Shown: piece after piece, positions 32,289 to 40,822 of the stretch
Numbering within the stretch: position 1 is the stretch's first letter
Layout of the letters: each line of letters opens with the position of its first letter
NCBI RefSeq assembly: GCF_900112415.1
Contig: NZ_FOLV01000005.1
Coordinates: 142,162-206,161, forward strand
Length of the DNA stretch: 64,000 bases
Direction: 5' to 3'
From: Bacillus sp. 491mf
GTDB taxonomy: Bacteria; Bacillota; Bacilli; Bacillales; Bacillaceae_G
Notes under the pieces: generated by a model
The model's input: only the letters and a program-made list of their open reading frames with translations
Told to the model about the DNA's origin: nothing
Databases searched by the model: none
Program-made: the position numbers and the translations under genes

Positions 32289-32411
32289 AACTTTCACCTC
32301 CTTAAAAAGGCAGGGCAGGCACACCTTAGTACAAACCCAGCTATCTAATTTCTTGTATCCAACTAATCATATGTAGCGGAATATACCCCCGCCACAAATG
32401 GAAGTTTCTTA

Positions 32412-33443
32412 TTATTCCGGTTTATACAAACCGTTCAGTCCATCTGTAAATTGTCTTGTAAACAATTGCAACAAACTAATGACACGAGAATATTGCATTC
32501 TTGTCGGTCCTAAAATCGCAATTGTTCCAAGTTGCTCATCTCCAATCGAGTATGTCGCAGAAATCAAACTACAATTTTCCATAGCAGCTGAAGAATTCTC
32601 ACGGCCAATTTTCACTTGAATGCCAATTTGTTTACTCTTTAAGATATCATAAAAAGCATCTTCATTTTCAATCATATTGAATAATAATCTGACCTTTTGA
32701 ATATCATGGAATTCAGGCTGCGCAAGCATATTTGTTTTTCCACCAAAATATACTTTTTCAGATAATGGAAATTGAAATGTACCGTCTAACATCTTCATGA
32801 CGCTATCATAATTATGAACGTACTGACGCAAAACCATTACAATTTCTTTAAAGATTTTATTATGCAGTTCTGACATCGGTACACCAGACAACTTGTCATT
32901 CAAAATGTTAACCATTTTTTCCAAATCTTGCAAATCAACAGATTCCGGAACCGTGATTGTTTTACTTTGCACATGTCCTGTATCAGTTACAATAATTGCA
33001 ACCGCTGTTTGATGTCCAAGCGGAAGTATTTGCACATTTTTCAACTTATTCGCACTAACTTTTGGCCCAAGAACAATTGCCGTATAATTCGTGAGCTCTG
33101 ATAAAATTTGCGCTGATTGCTGCGCAAGCTTTTCTGCTTCAAAAACTCTTTGAGCGAACAAGTCTTTAATTTGTATAACATCTTCACTAGGCAAATGTTG
33201 CGGTGCAAGAAGATGATCTACATAAAAGCGATACCCTTTTTCAGAAGGAACGCGCCCTGAAGAACTATGTGTTTTTTCAATAAACCCTAATTCTTCTAAG
33301 TCAGCCATTTCATTTCGAATTGTTGCTGAGCTAAATGTGATTTCTTCTTTTTTAGATAATGTTCTTGATCCAACAGGTTGTGCTGATCCGATAAAATCGT
33401 CAATTATCGTCTGTAAAATTAAGAGCTGACGTTCCGTAAGCAT
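32412..33443 (-). CDS. hrcA: Heat-inducible transcription repressor HrcA
   Basis: A 343-residue repressor that binds CIRCE and is kept active by GroEL. The winged-helix N-terminus has [77 protein letters not shown], followed by the GAF-like dimerisation region. A perfect CIRCE lies 17 bp upstream, so the gene represses itself and the grpE-dnaK genes behind it. The 123-bp hrcA-grpE spacer is the known site of mRNA processing in B. subtilis; no terminator is seen in it. Confidence 0.97.
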   Translation of the reverse strand: MLTERQLLILQTIIDDFIGSAQPVGSRTLSKKEEITFSSATIRNEMADLEELGFIEKTHSSSGRVPSEKGYRFYVDHLLAPQHLPSEDVIQIKDLFAQRVFEAEKLAQQSAQILSELTNYTAIVLGPKVSANKLKNVQILPLGHQTAVAIIVTDTGHVQSKTITVPESVDLQDLEKMVNILNDKLSGVPMSELHNKIFKEIVMVLRQYVHNYDSVMKMLDGTFQFPLSEKVYFGGKTNMLAQPEFHDIQKVRLLFNMIENEDAFYDILKSKQIGIQVKIGRENSSAAMENCSLISATYSIGDEQLGTIAILGPTRMQYSRVISLLQLFTRQFTDGLNGLYKPE

Positions 33444-33459
33444 TTCATCATCACCTCTG

Positions 33460-33486
33460 TTAGCACTCTTATGTTTCGAGTGCTAA
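33460..33486. promoter_or_regulatory. CIRCE operator
   Basis: Perfect TTAGCACTC-N9-GAGTGCTAA inverted repeat, the HrcA-binding element, between the hrcA promoter and start codon. Confidence 0.97.
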
Positions 33487-33496
33487 ATCTATTACT

Positions 33497-33526
33497 AACT
33501 TACCAAAATTGATATTGAATTGTCAA
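33497..33526 (-). promoter_or_regulatory. Sigma-A promoter of the hrcA operon
   Basis: A consensus TTGACA at 33521-33526 (read on the minus strand) is followed after 18 nt by TAAGTT, with the CIRCE directly downstream. The -35 is convincing; the -10 is weak and its register uncertain. Confidence 0.6.
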
Positions 33527-33542
33527 CGGAAACGTGATGGGA

Positions 33543-33662
33543 TAAGGTGAAACTTTTAGCAGCACGATTTTCGCTGCTAATTAGCTGAGCCAATCGGGCT
33601 CTTACAGACGGTTTTTCTTCTCGATTTACCTCTTTGTACCGTCTGTTTGAGCGGGACACAGC
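33543..33662 (+). repeat. Family B structured repeat, full copy
   Basis: GGTGAAACTT, stem TAGCAGC/GCTGCTA, then TTAGCTGAGCCAATCGGGCT and a second hairpin CAGACGGT/ACCGTCTG ending GAGCGGGACACAG. The outline matches 20190-20365, but both stems differ in sequence and stay paired. It separates the hrcA promoter from the hemW end. Confidence 0.7.
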
Positions 33663-33664
33663 GT

Positions 33665-34804
33665 TTAATCCACTAAGAATGATTGAAAGACTTCATTTCC
33701 TAATAACTTCCCTTTTCTTGTTAAACAGACATGATTATTTGTTTCTTGAAGCAATTCATGTTCCTTATTATGACGTAACTGTTTTGCAAAGATATCGTTC
33801 ATCTCTACGCCGAATTTTTTGCTGAATTCCACTTTCGAAACGCCTGCTGTTTTTCGAAGCCCTAAGAATAACTCTTCTTCCATTTTTTCTTGGGTTGTTA
33901 CTGTATGAACATCTAAATACGGCAAACCTGTCTCATCAATTTTCGTAAAATATTGTTTTAGTGGACCTACATTTTGAATACGCTCGCCATTTACGTAACT
34001 ATGAGCGCCAGCTCCGAAACCGTAGTATTCATCATTATTCCAATAAGTTAGGTTATGTCTACTTTCATAACCCTCTTTTGAAAAATTACTAATTTCATAC
34101 TGCTGATAACCATGCTTCGCCATCTCATCCATCACAATTTCATACATTTTAGCCTCATTGTCTTCACCTGGGAGTCTCAGCTTTCCTTTATTCATTAAAT
34201 TATAAAAGACCGTTTTCGGCTCCACAATTAAAGAATACGCTGAGAAATGTTGAACCCCAAGGGTAAATGCAATCTCTAACGTTTCTTTCACGTCTTCTAT
34301 CGTTTGCCCTGGCAATGCATAAATTAAATCAACATTAATATTTGTAAAACCAACTTCCTGCGCCTCACGAATCGCTACAAACGCATCTTCTCTCGTATGC
34401 CCGCGCCCAATTTTTTTCAGCAATTCATCTCGGAACGTTTGAACACCAAAACTAATCCGGTTTACGCCGCCTTCTTGTAGAAGATTTAATTTCTCTTTTG
34501 GTAAATCTCCCGGATTCGCTTCAAAAGTTAGTTCACAATTTGGCGCAAACGGCCGTAAACGACGATTAATAATATCTAGCAATTGCTTTGTCTGTTCCAT
34601 ATTTAGCGCTGTTGGCGTTCCTCCACCAACAAAAATCGTTTTCATTTCTTTAAAAGGCGTTTTGTTGATTGTATTCACAATTTCTTTCTCTAAATATTGC
34701 AAGTATTGTTCAACTGGCTGACGTTCAATAAACACTTTATTAAAATCACAATAGTGACAAATATGCTGACAAAACGGAATATGAATATATGCAGCTTGTA
34801 TCAA
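33665..34804 (-). CDS. hemW: Radical SAM haem chaperone HemW
   Basis: A 379-residue radical-SAM protein (YqeR, formerly annotated HemN). The cluster motif is IPFCQHICHYCDFNKVF (CxxxCxxC, about 10-26), with VGGGTPTALN and NPGDL following. HemW-type proteins bind haem and do not have the coproporphyrinogen oxidase signature, so HemW is preferred. The start is a TTG at 34804 with AGGTAGG 8 nt upstream. It has its own promoter and a hairpin leader (see 34831-34954) downstream of lepA's terminator. Confidence 0.93.
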   Translation of the reverse strand: MIQAAYIHIPFCQHICHYCDFNKVFIERQPVEQYLQYLEKEIVNTINKTPFKEMKTIFVGGGTPTALNMEQTKQLLDIINRRLRPFAPNCELTFEANPGDLPKEKLNLLQEGGVNRISFGVQTFRDELLKKIGRGHTREDAFVAIREAQEVGFTNINVDLIYALPGQTIEDVKETLEIAFTLGVQHFSAYSLIVEPKTVFYNLMNKGKLRLPGEDNEAKMYEIVMDEMAKHGYQQYEISNFSKEGYESRHNLTYWNNDEYYGFGAGAHSYVNGERIQNVGPLKQYFTKIDETGLPYLDVHTVTTQEKMEEELFLGLRKTAGVSKVEFSKKFGVEMNDIFAKQLRHNKEHELLQETNNHVCLTRKGKLLGNEVFQSFLVD

Positions 34805-34830
34805 ATTCTGTTCCTACCTTTCTAAAAAGA

Positions 34831-34853
34831 AAACCTCCGCACTTCGGAGGTTT
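34831..34853 (-). terminator. Terminator-like hairpin in the hemW leader (candidate attenuator)
   Basis: Perfect 9-bp stem (aaacctccg / cggaggttt) with a 5-nt loop, followed on the minus strand by TTCTTTTTAG, 26 nt before the hemW start. It lies inside the leader of a transcript from the promoter at 34926-34954 and directly after a 10-codon ORF. Its place suggests premature termination control. Confidence 0.6.
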
Positions 34854-34855
34854 AT

Positions 34856-34888
34856 TTACTTCTGTAATCCTATGCGAACTTTCTCCAT
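34856..34888 (-). CDS. Possible 10-residue leader peptide before hemW
   Basis: ATG at 34888, preceded by AAGGA at 9 nt, encodes MEKVRIGLQK and stops 2 nt before the terminator-like hairpin. Peptide, stop and hairpin are arranged as in translation-coupled attenuators. The codons show no clear bias toward one amino acid. This is a candidate only. Confidence 0.3.
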   Translation of the reverse strand: MEKVRIGLQK

Positions 34889-34925
34889 TCTGATTCTTCC
34901 TTTTACAATCAAAAGTATCACCACT

Positions 34926-34954
34926 ATTGTATAGGAGAGATACAAAGATGTCTA
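34926..34954 (-). promoter_or_regulatory. Sigma-A promoter of hemW
   Basis: Minus strand TAGACA (34949-34954), a 17-nt spacer and TACAAT (34926-34931), each one mismatch from consensus. The predicted leader is about 115 nt long. Confidence 0.7.
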
Positions 34955-34991
34955 AATATTAACCAAAACTTTAGATTTCTACTTCCTAAAT

Positions 34992-35021
34992 AAAAAGAAG
35001 CCGTTTGTACGGCTTCTTTTT
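34992..35021 (-). terminator. Terminator of lepA
   Basis: 11-bp stem (aaaagaagccg / cggcttctttt), 6-nt loop, followed by a T-run, directly after the lepA stop. Confidence 0.85.
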
Positions 35022-35022
35022 A

Positions 35023-36846
35023 TTAGTTATCATCCATTTTCAGTACAGCCATGAATGCTTCTTGCGGTACTTCTACAGAACCAACAGACTTCATACGTTT
35101 TTTACCTTCTTTTTGTTTTTCAAGAAGTTTACGTTTACGAGAAATGTCACCACCGTAACATTTTGCTAATACGTTTTTACGCATCGCCTTAATTGTAGAA
35201 CGCGCCACGACTTTATTTCCGATTGTCGCTTGTATAGGCACCTCAAACTGCTGTCTTGGAATTAACTCTTTTAACTTTTCTACAATTACTTTTCCACGGT
35301 CATATGCTGAGTCACGATGCACAATGAAAGATAACGCATCGACCTGTTCAGCATTCAATAAAATATCCATCTTCACAAGCTTAGACGGTTTATAACCAAT
35401 TAGCTCGTAATCAAAGGATGCATATCCTTTCGTATTCGACTTTAATTGATCGAAGAAATCATATACGATTTCAGAAAGTGGAATTTCATATGTCAAAGTA
35501 ACGCGTGTTTCATCTAAATATTGCATATCAATAAACGTCCCGCGTTTTCCTTGGCAAATTTCCATAACCGCTCCAACATAATCATTCGGAACCATAATAG
35601 ATGCTTTTACATACGGTTCTTCCACACGATCAATAGATTGCGGATCTGGCATGTTAGATGGGTTATCAACTGTCATGTCTTCACCGTTTGTTAAATATAC
35701 TTTATAAATAACACTTGGTGCTGTTGTAATCAAATCAATTTTAAATTCACGTTCAATACGTTCTTGAATGATTTCCATATGAAGTAAGCCTAAGAATCCA
35801 CAGCGGAAACCAAATCCAAGTGCTTGAGACGTTTCTGGTTCAAATTCAAGAGCAGAGTCATTTAATTCTAACTTTTCTAATGCATCACGTAAATCATTAT
35901 AACGTGCAGAATCAATTGGATATAAACCACAGAATACCATTGGGTTTAATTTACGATACCCTGGTAAAGGTTCTGCCGCTGGACGTTTTGCATGTGTAAT
36001 CGTATCACCTACACGCGTATCACCAACATTTTTAATCGATGCTGCTAAGAAGCCTACATCACCTACTGTTAATTCTTCACGCTGCGTTGTTTTCGGTGTG
36101 AACACACCTACTTCTGTTACTTCAAACTCTTTACCTGTTGCCATCATACGTACTTTATCGCCAACTTTTACTGTACCGTTTACAACACGGATATAAGCAA
36201 TTACACCGCGGTACGGATCATATAAAGAATCGAAAATCATACATTGTAATGGTTCTTCCGAATCACCTGCTGGAGCTGGTACTTTTTCAACGATTTGTTC
36301 TAAAATCTCTTCAATACCAATCCCCGCTTTTGCAGAAGCAAGCACAGCTTCTGATGCGTCTAAGCCAATTACATCCTCTACCTCTTGACGAACACGTTCT
36401 GGATCAGCGCTTGGTAAGTCAATCTTGTTAATAACCGGTAAAATTTCCAAATTATTATCAAGTGCTAAATATACGTTTGCTAATGTTTGCGCCTCAATTC
36501 CTTGCGCCGCATCCACAACAAGTATCGCACCTTCACAAGCCGCTAAACTACGAGACACTTCATACGTGAAGTCGACGTGACCTGGTGTATCAATTAAGTG
36601 AAGAATATATTCTTCTCCGTCTTTCGCTTTATACGTTAATTGTACTGCATTTAATTTAATTGTAATCCCGCGCTCACGCTCTAAATCCATGGAGTCAAGC
36701 AACTGTGCTTTCATCTCGCGTTGTGTTAACGCATTTGTTTTCTCCAAAATACGGTCTGCCAACGTTGACTTCCCGTGATCAATGTGAGCAATAATGGAAA
36801 AGTTACGAATGTTAGACTGCCTTTTTGCTCTTTCTTCTTTGTTCAT
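35023..36846 (-). CDS. lepA: Elongation factor 4 (LepA)
   Basis: A 607-residue translational GTPase that back-translocates or remodels ribosomes under stress. G1 is [14 protein letters not shown] (about 19-32), then [18 protein letters not shown] and [16 protein letters not shown]-like domains II, III and V follow, and the LepA-specific C-terminal domain ends in [28 protein letters not shown]. It is downstream of yqxA but separated by a terminator. Confidence 0.98.
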   Translation of the reverse strand: MNKEERAKRQSNIRNFSIIAHIDHGKSTLADRILEKTNALTQREMKAQLLDSMDLERERGITIKLNAVQLTYKAKDGEEYILHLIDTPGHVDFTYEVSRSLAACEGAILVVDAAQGIEAQTLANVYLALDNNLEILPVINKIDLPSADPERVRQEVEDVIGLDASEAVLASAKAGIGIEEILEQIVEKVPAPAGDSEEPLQCMIFDSLYDPYRGVIAYIRVVNGTVKVGDKVRMMATGKEFEVTEVGVFTPKTTQREELTVGDVGFLAASIKNVGDTRVGDTITHAKRPAAEPLPGYRKLNPMVFCGLYPIDSARYNDLRDALEKLELNDSALEFEPETSQALGFGFRCGFLGLLHMEIIQERIEREFKIDLITTAPSVIYKVYLTNGEDMTVDNPSNMPDPQSIDRVEEPYVKASIMVPNDYVGAVMEICQGKRGTFIDMQYLDETRVTLTYEIPLSEIVYDFFDQLKSNTKGYASFDYELIGYKPSKLVKMDILLNAEQVDALSFIVHRDSAYDRGKVIVEKLKELIPRQQFEVPIQATIGNKVVARSTIKAMRKNVLAKCYGGDISRKRKLLEKQKEGKKRMKSVGSVEVPQEAFMAVLKMDDN

Positions 36847-37004
36847 CTATTTATCACTCCTACTAATCTCGCCAATATACACTAGCACTGATTATATCAA
36901 TACCAGGAAAAAGATTCAATGAAAACTGGTGCAGCGTTATAAGCAAGTACTCTTACTTTTATCATATGCAATTCGTAAACAATAGACAAACCTTTCCTAA
37001 AAAT

Positions 37005-37037
37005 ACAAAAAGCTATCCTACTTGTCCGTAAGATAGC
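37005..37037 (-). terminator. Terminator of yqxA
   Basis: 9-bp stem with one G-U pair (gctatctta / taggatagc), 8-nt loop, then TTTTTGTATTTTT on the minus strand. Confidence 0.7.
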
Positions 37038-37057
37038 CGCCTTTTTTACACTGTGCA

Positions 37058-37399
37058 TTAATGAAATGCACCTTTTATTTTATCAACAATCATATATGTT
37101 ATGCTGCAAATGACACGTTGTACTAAAGAAGTCAATCCTCTTCCCATACTCTCAAACATATTAAAGCTTTTTAATTCTTCTAGTTGCTTTTGTTTTTCCT
37201 CAACGGAAAATACATTCCCAAAAATTTCTTTTTCTCTATCCCCGTAGTTTGCGCCTGTTATATGAGCAATTTGTTCATATGTTGGATTATGATAACCTTT
37301 CATTCGTTTCAATCCGCTATTAGCAACTTGCATACCCGCTAACGTTATAAGAAATGCACTAACAACGACAATGATGCATTTGCGTGTAAACTGCTCCAC
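37058..37399 (-). CDS. yqxA: YqxA family protein (DUF3679)
   Basis: A 113-residue protein with one N-terminal membrane segment (about 8-25, CIIVVVSAFLITLAGMQVA) and a short hydrophobic stretch near the C-terminus (VQRVICSITYMIVDKI). This and its place between gpr and lepA match YqxA of B. subtilis. Function unknown; expression there is sporulation-linked. It begins 22 bp after gpr ends. In B. subtilis spoIIP lies between gpr and yqxA; it is absent here. Confidence 0.8.
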   Translation of the reverse strand: MEQFTRKCIIVVVSAFLITLAGMQVANSGLKRMKGYHNPTYEQIAHITGANYGDREKEIFGNVFSVEEKQKQLEELKSFNMFESMGRGLTSLVQRVICSITYMIVDKIKGAFH

Positions 37400-37420
37400 T
37401 TCTTATTTCTCCTTTTCCAA

Positions 37421-38524
37421 TCAATGCGTATATGCCCCTGTGTTGTCTTGATCAACTTGATGATGAAGAGCTGCGTTCAAACCACTCGCAATTAGATTCG
37501 CCATATCTTCAATAAACGCATCTACTTCTTTAGGTGTTACCATTAAGTTATGTCCTAACGGTGCTAGCACTTCATAAATTAGCTTTCTCTTCTCTTCTTC
37601 TTCTAACGTACCAACAACCCCTAAAAACATATTGCGGCTTTTTTCATCTGGCATATCTTCTTGTGTCAACTTCTTCTTCTCACCAAATGTAAAACCGGCT
37701 GGAAGTAAAGAACGAGATGGTTTTCCTCCCTCACGCAGTTCACGCCCAAAATGCTTTAAAATATAATCAATTGTGTCACTTGTAATTGAAACTGCATCTA
37801 CAACGGTCGGAACACCAATTGCAATCACCGGTATACCTAGCGTATCTTTGCTCAATTCTTTTCGTTTATTCCCAACACCAGAGCCAGGATGAATACCAGT
37901 ATCCGAAATTTGGATCGTACTATTAACTCGCTCAATAGAACGAGCAGCAAGTGCATCAATCGCAATGACAAAGTCTGGTTTCGTCTTTTCAATAACACCA
38001 TAAATCATATCGCTCGTCTCAATACCTGTAATTCCCATAACACCCGGTCTAATTGCACTGACAGGTCGAAACCCTTCCTCAACACTTTCCGGCTGCAACT
38101 GAAACAAATGGCGCGTAACAAGGACATTCTCTACAACAATTGGACCTAAGGCATCCGGCGTTACATTCCAATTACCAAGCCCCACAATTAAACAACTTGC
38201 TTCTTCATTTATTCCAATCTCTTTTAGAAAATGCGAAAATTCCTTTGCAAAAATCTCTTCTACTTTTTGTTGCAGCGCTGTATCTTGCTGACGAATTCCT
38301 TGCACTTCTAAAGTTAAATAATTTCCTGGTTTCTTTCCCATCGCCGGAGCAGCACTTTCATCAATCGTCACCTTTGTAATTGTAATCCCTTCTTCTTCGC
38401 GCTCTTTTACAATCACACCTTGAATCGCTGTTTTTTCTTCTTGCTTCTCTTGCAGCATTTGATGGGCTTCTAATGCAAGATCTGTTCGAATCCCATATTT
38501 ACTTAAATCAAGCGGTTCACTCAT
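37421..38524 (-). CDS. gpr: Germination protease (GPR)
   Basis: A 367-residue spore endoprotease (peptidase A25) that degrades small acid-soluble DNA-binding proteins when the spore germinates. The propeptide start [23 protein letters not shown] and the block [60 protein letters not shown] are characteristic. The true start is the ATG at 38524 with a GGAGGAG site. The open frame continues 67 codons into a bcr1-like repeat, which is not coding. Expected to be sigma-G controlled. Confidence 0.95.
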   Translation of the reverse strand: MSEPLDLSKYGIRTDLALEAHQMLQEKQEEKTAIQGVIVKEREEEGITITKVTIDESAAPAMGKKPGNYLTLEVQGIRQQDTALQQKVEEIFAKEFSHFLKEIGINEEASCLIVGLGNWNVTPDALGPIVVENVLVTRHLFQLQPESVEEGFRPVSAIRPGVMGITGIETSDMIYGVIEKTKPDFVIAIDALAARSIERVNSTIQISDTGIHPGSGVGNKRKELSKDTLGIPVIAIGVPTVVDAVSITSDTIDYILKHFGRELREGGKPSRSLLPAGFTFGEKKKLTQEDMPDEKSRNMFLGVVGTLEEEEKRKLIYEVLAPLGHNLMVTPKEVDAFIEDMANLIASGLNAALHHQVDQDNTGAYTH

Positions 38525-38597
38525 ACAATCTCCTCCACTATTCATATTTAAAGTGAAACTTCCATCAGTGAGAGTTTTCTTCATCCCCCACAAATTT

Positions 38598-38745
38598 TCG
38601 ACATATAGATTGCTGCTATGCAGAAAAAAGGAATCTGCTACTTTCTTGCTCCCTTTGTTTGAATTTTGCATGTGGTAGAAAAAGACCCTGACCGCTTCTA
38701 TGCATGGCCAGATGCTCTCAATCATCTAAAAAGAGGGAGGTTTTA
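38598..38745 (-). repeat. bcr1-like dispersed repeat, copy 5
   Basis: Reverse orientation: TTTTTAGATGATTGAGAGCATC, CATGCATAGAAGCGGTCAGG, TACCACATGCAAAATTCAAA, ending ATATGTCGAAAATTTG. It occupies the space between the divergent gpr and rpsT genes. A short GTGAAACTTCCATCAGTGAG head of family B lies at 38552-38571. It could affect the gpr promoter distance. Confidence 0.7.
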
Positions 38746-38834
38746 TGCCGTTTTTTTAATTTGGATTTATATAGAATTCCCCAATTTATTCTCAGTCATT
38801 CTTTTCCTATATTGAAATTTCATCGTTCTCGCTA

Positions 38835-38863
38835 TTGCAATTCTCTTCTCCGTTTGATAGAAT
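38835..38863 (+). promoter_or_regulatory. Sigma-A promoter of rpsT
   Basis: TTGCAA, 17-nt spacer, TAGAAT. The leader that follows contains a short hairpin (AATCGA / TCGATT, 38883-38899) just before the GGGAGGTG ribosome binding site; S20 is autoregulated in some bacteria. Confidence 0.75.
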
Positions 38864-38919
38864 ATCACTTGTTCTATGTAAGAATCGAGTCACTCGATTG
38901 CACCAGGGAGGTGAAATAT

Positions 38920-39177
38920 ATGGCAAACATTAAATCTGCTATCAAACGCGCTAAACTTAGCGAAGAGCGTCGTGCACATAACGCTTCTATCAAGTCTGAC
39001 ATGCGTACAGCTGTTAAAACTGTAGAAGCTTTAGTTAACAATAACGATCTTGAAACAGCAAAAGAGGCATACAAAGTAGCTTCTAAAAAACTTGACAAAG
39101 CAGCTCGTAAAGGTCTTATCCACCAAAACGTTGCATCTCGTCAAAAATCTCGCTTAGCGAAACAAGTAAACGCGTAA
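38920..39177 (+). CDS. rpsT: 30S ribosomal protein S20
   Basis: The 85-residue bS20 starts [20 protein letters not shown] and ends in the basic [23 protein letters not shown]. The three-helix, Lys/Ala-rich composition is typical. GGGAGGTG lies 7 nt before the ATG at 38920. It is monocistronic, with a strong promoter and terminator, and converges on holA. Confidence 0.98.
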   Translation: MANIKSAIKRAKLSEERRAHNASIKSDMRTAVKTVEALVNNNDLETAKEAYKVASKKLDKAARKGLIHQNVASRQKSRLAKQVNA

Positions 39178-39184
39178 GGCGTTT

Positions 39185-39212
39185 AAAAACGATCCGTATG
39201 GGTCGTTTTTTA
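39185..39212 (+). terminator. Terminator of rpsT
   Basis: 11-bp stem with one wobble (aaaaacgatcc / gggtcgttttt), 4-nt loop, T-run. Confidence 0.85.
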
Positions 39213-39218
39213 TTTACA

Positions 39219-39255
39219 AAAAAATGTTCATGCAGTTGTCTACATGAACATTTTT
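39219..39255 (-). terminator. Terminator of holA
   Basis: 13-bp perfect stem (aaaaatgttcatg / catgaacattttt), 10-nt loop, followed by a T-run on the minus strand. Confidence 0.8.
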
Positions 39256-39258
39256 CCA

Positions 39259-40272
39259 CTATCCAATATGATTTAAACGCATAAGAAAAAATTCTAGTAC
39301 AAGACGTTTATCCATTCTTCCCGTCTTCATATTATAATCTGCCTCAGCAAGTTCGTGAATCACTCGTTTTAACGCTTCAAACGAGAAAAAATTTGTTTGA
39401 TTCATAGCCAGCTTCACACGATACGGATGTACACCGATATGCGATGCAATTTGATTTTGCCCATAACCACGCTGCTGAAGTTCTTTCACTTGATATAATA
39501 AACGAAATTGACTCACAAGAAGCGCAAGCAGCTTAATCGGCTCTTCTTGTTGCGTAAATAATCCTTCTAAAATACGCATCGCACCTGCAATATCTTTTTT
39601 TACTACCTTTTCTGTTAAAGAAAATACATTTTGTTCAACAGACTTTGGAACGAGTTCCGCGACAAGCTTTGCCGTTATTTCACCGCCTACTCCAACATAT
39701 AATGTCAATTTATCCATTTCCTTAGCAAGCATCGTTACATTGCTTCCAACAAGCTCTAATAGTAAACTGACTGCCGCTTCTTCTATTTGAATATGCATTT
39801 CTTCCGTACGGCTTATAATCCATTTACGTACATCTTGTACTTGCAGAGCATTCGCTTCTACTACATCCGCTGTTTTTTTCAAGAGCTTCGTAACTTTTTT
39901 ACGCTCGTCCAATTTTTCAAACGGAGCAATAAACACAAGAATGGAAAATGGTGAAGGTTCAGCAATATATTCTTCTAGTACTTTGACGTTTTGCTCAATT
40001 TTTGCTTTTTGCGCTGTTAAAAACAACGGTGATTTTACAACGATTATTTTACGTTCCCCAAAAAAAGGAAGCGTTCGTGCGTCTTCAACAACTTCCTCTA
40101 TGTATGTTTCTTCCAAATCATACGTAACAACATTGAACTCACGATCCTCTTCAGCTAACGCTTCTAATGTTAAAAGCTGGAGCGTTTCATTTATAAAATA
40201 TGCCTCTGTCCCATACAACAAGTATAACGAAGCAAATTGCTTTTTCTTTATTTTTTTATGTATATCACTCAT
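39259..40272 (-). CDS. holA: DNA polymerase III subunit delta
   Basis: A 337-residue clamp-loader delta subunit (YqeN). The N-terminal AAA+-like fold opens with SLYLLYGTEAYFINETLQLL and has IIVVKSPLFLT and FSILVFIAPFEKLDERKK. A lid and collar region contains EMDKLTLYVG, AGAMRILEGLFTQQEEPIKLLALLVSQFRLLYQVKEL and MDKRLVLEFFL. It opens the beta clamp for loading on DNA. It is monocistronic. Confidence 0.95.
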   Translation of the reverse strand: MSDIHKKIKKKQFASLYLLYGTEAYFINETLQLLTLEALAEEDREFNVVTYDLEETYIEEVVEDARTLPFFGERKIIVVKSPLFLTAQKAKIEQNVKVLEEYIAEPSPFSILVFIAPFEKLDERKKVTKLLKKTADVVEANALQVQDVRKWIISRTEEMHIQIEEAAVSLLLELVGSNVTMLAKEMDKLTLYVGVGGEITAKLVAELVPKSVEQNVFSLTEKVVKKDIAGAMRILEGLFTQQEEPIKLLALLVSQFRLLYQVKELQQRGYGQNQIASHIGVHPYRVKLAMNQTNFFSFEALKRVIHELAEADYNMKTGRMDKRLVLEFFLMRLNHIG

Positions 40273-40670
40273 GTCATTTCCTACTCCCTAACACTTTATA
40301 TACTTATAGTAATGTGACAACTGCCGTTTTACAAGTCCAAAGGAACAGGCAGCTACCCGTTCCTTGATCTATATAAAACGTTACAAAATAAGCCCCAGGA
40401 TTCTTATTTCGTAACGGTGACCCCTTTAATTTTATTGTTTGCACCGAGATTACAAGCTATGAATGACAACTGTTAGCACACTTGGAAAAGCATTGAAGCA
40501 GTCGAGCCTTAATCAGCAGTTATCCCACCGCTGAAAACCTTGAAAAGAGACTTTACCAATTGTTAAGTGTTAGCATTTTGAATTTTCTATTAACAATAAG
40601 ATTACAGGCCACGATTAACTAGATAAATTGTAGATTTTTTTCTGACAATATTTTATACTAAAGTGGAATG
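40273..40670. other. Intergenic region with an unexplained structured segment
   Basis: This 400-bp space between holA and yqzM has no credible ORF. It contains a hairpin aaggaac/gttcctt (40339-40365), a 14-bp hairpin with one mismatch (cgttacaaaataag / cttatttcgtaacg, 40379-40416) and about 200 bp of moderately GC-rich sequence (40417-40620). That stretch includes AGATTACAAGCTATGAATGA and a partial echo AGATTACAGGCCACGATTA about 150 bp later. It looks like a relic element or structured RNA; identity unknown. Confidence 0.4.
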
Positions 40671-40687
40671 TTGGGAGGGATTCAAAG

Positions 40688-40822
40688 ATGAATGAATTTG
40701 AAAAAAACGTTCAAAGTAAGCGTAATGACGCTGTCGACTCAGGTGTAGGCTTTATCGTTTCGTTCGGATTTTTTGCCACCTTATTTATCATCGCAACAGT
40801 CGTTAAATTAATCGGTTCTTAA
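40688..40822 (+). CDS. yqzM: YqzM family membrane protein
   Basis: A 44-residue protein with a charged N-terminus (MNEFEKNVQSKRNDAVDSG) and one transmembrane helix (about 20-40, VGFIVSFGFFATLFIIATVV). It matches the YqzM family found between holA and comEC in B. subtilis; function unknown. A GGGAGG site lies 10 nt before the ATG. Its stop overlaps the comEC stop by 4 nt on the opposite strand. Confidence 0.88.
   Translation: MNEFEKNVQSKRNDAVDSGVGFIVSFGFFATLFIIATVVKLIGS

Noticed and set aside
33665-34804. Coproporphyrinogen III oxidase HemN for the radical-SAM gene
   Set aside because: Length and motif wording (CQHICHYCDF, setting next to lepA and hrcA) fit the HemW family, which lacks this activity.
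37421-38725. Longer gpr frame
   Set aside because: The extra 67 codons translate a dispersed repeat; a strong GGAGGAG site marks the ATG at 38524.
40417-40620. T-box riboswitch or group I/II intron in the holA-yqzM spacer
   Set aside because: No T-box motif, no intron domain V-like hairpin and no aminoacyl-tRNA or amino-acid gene downstream.
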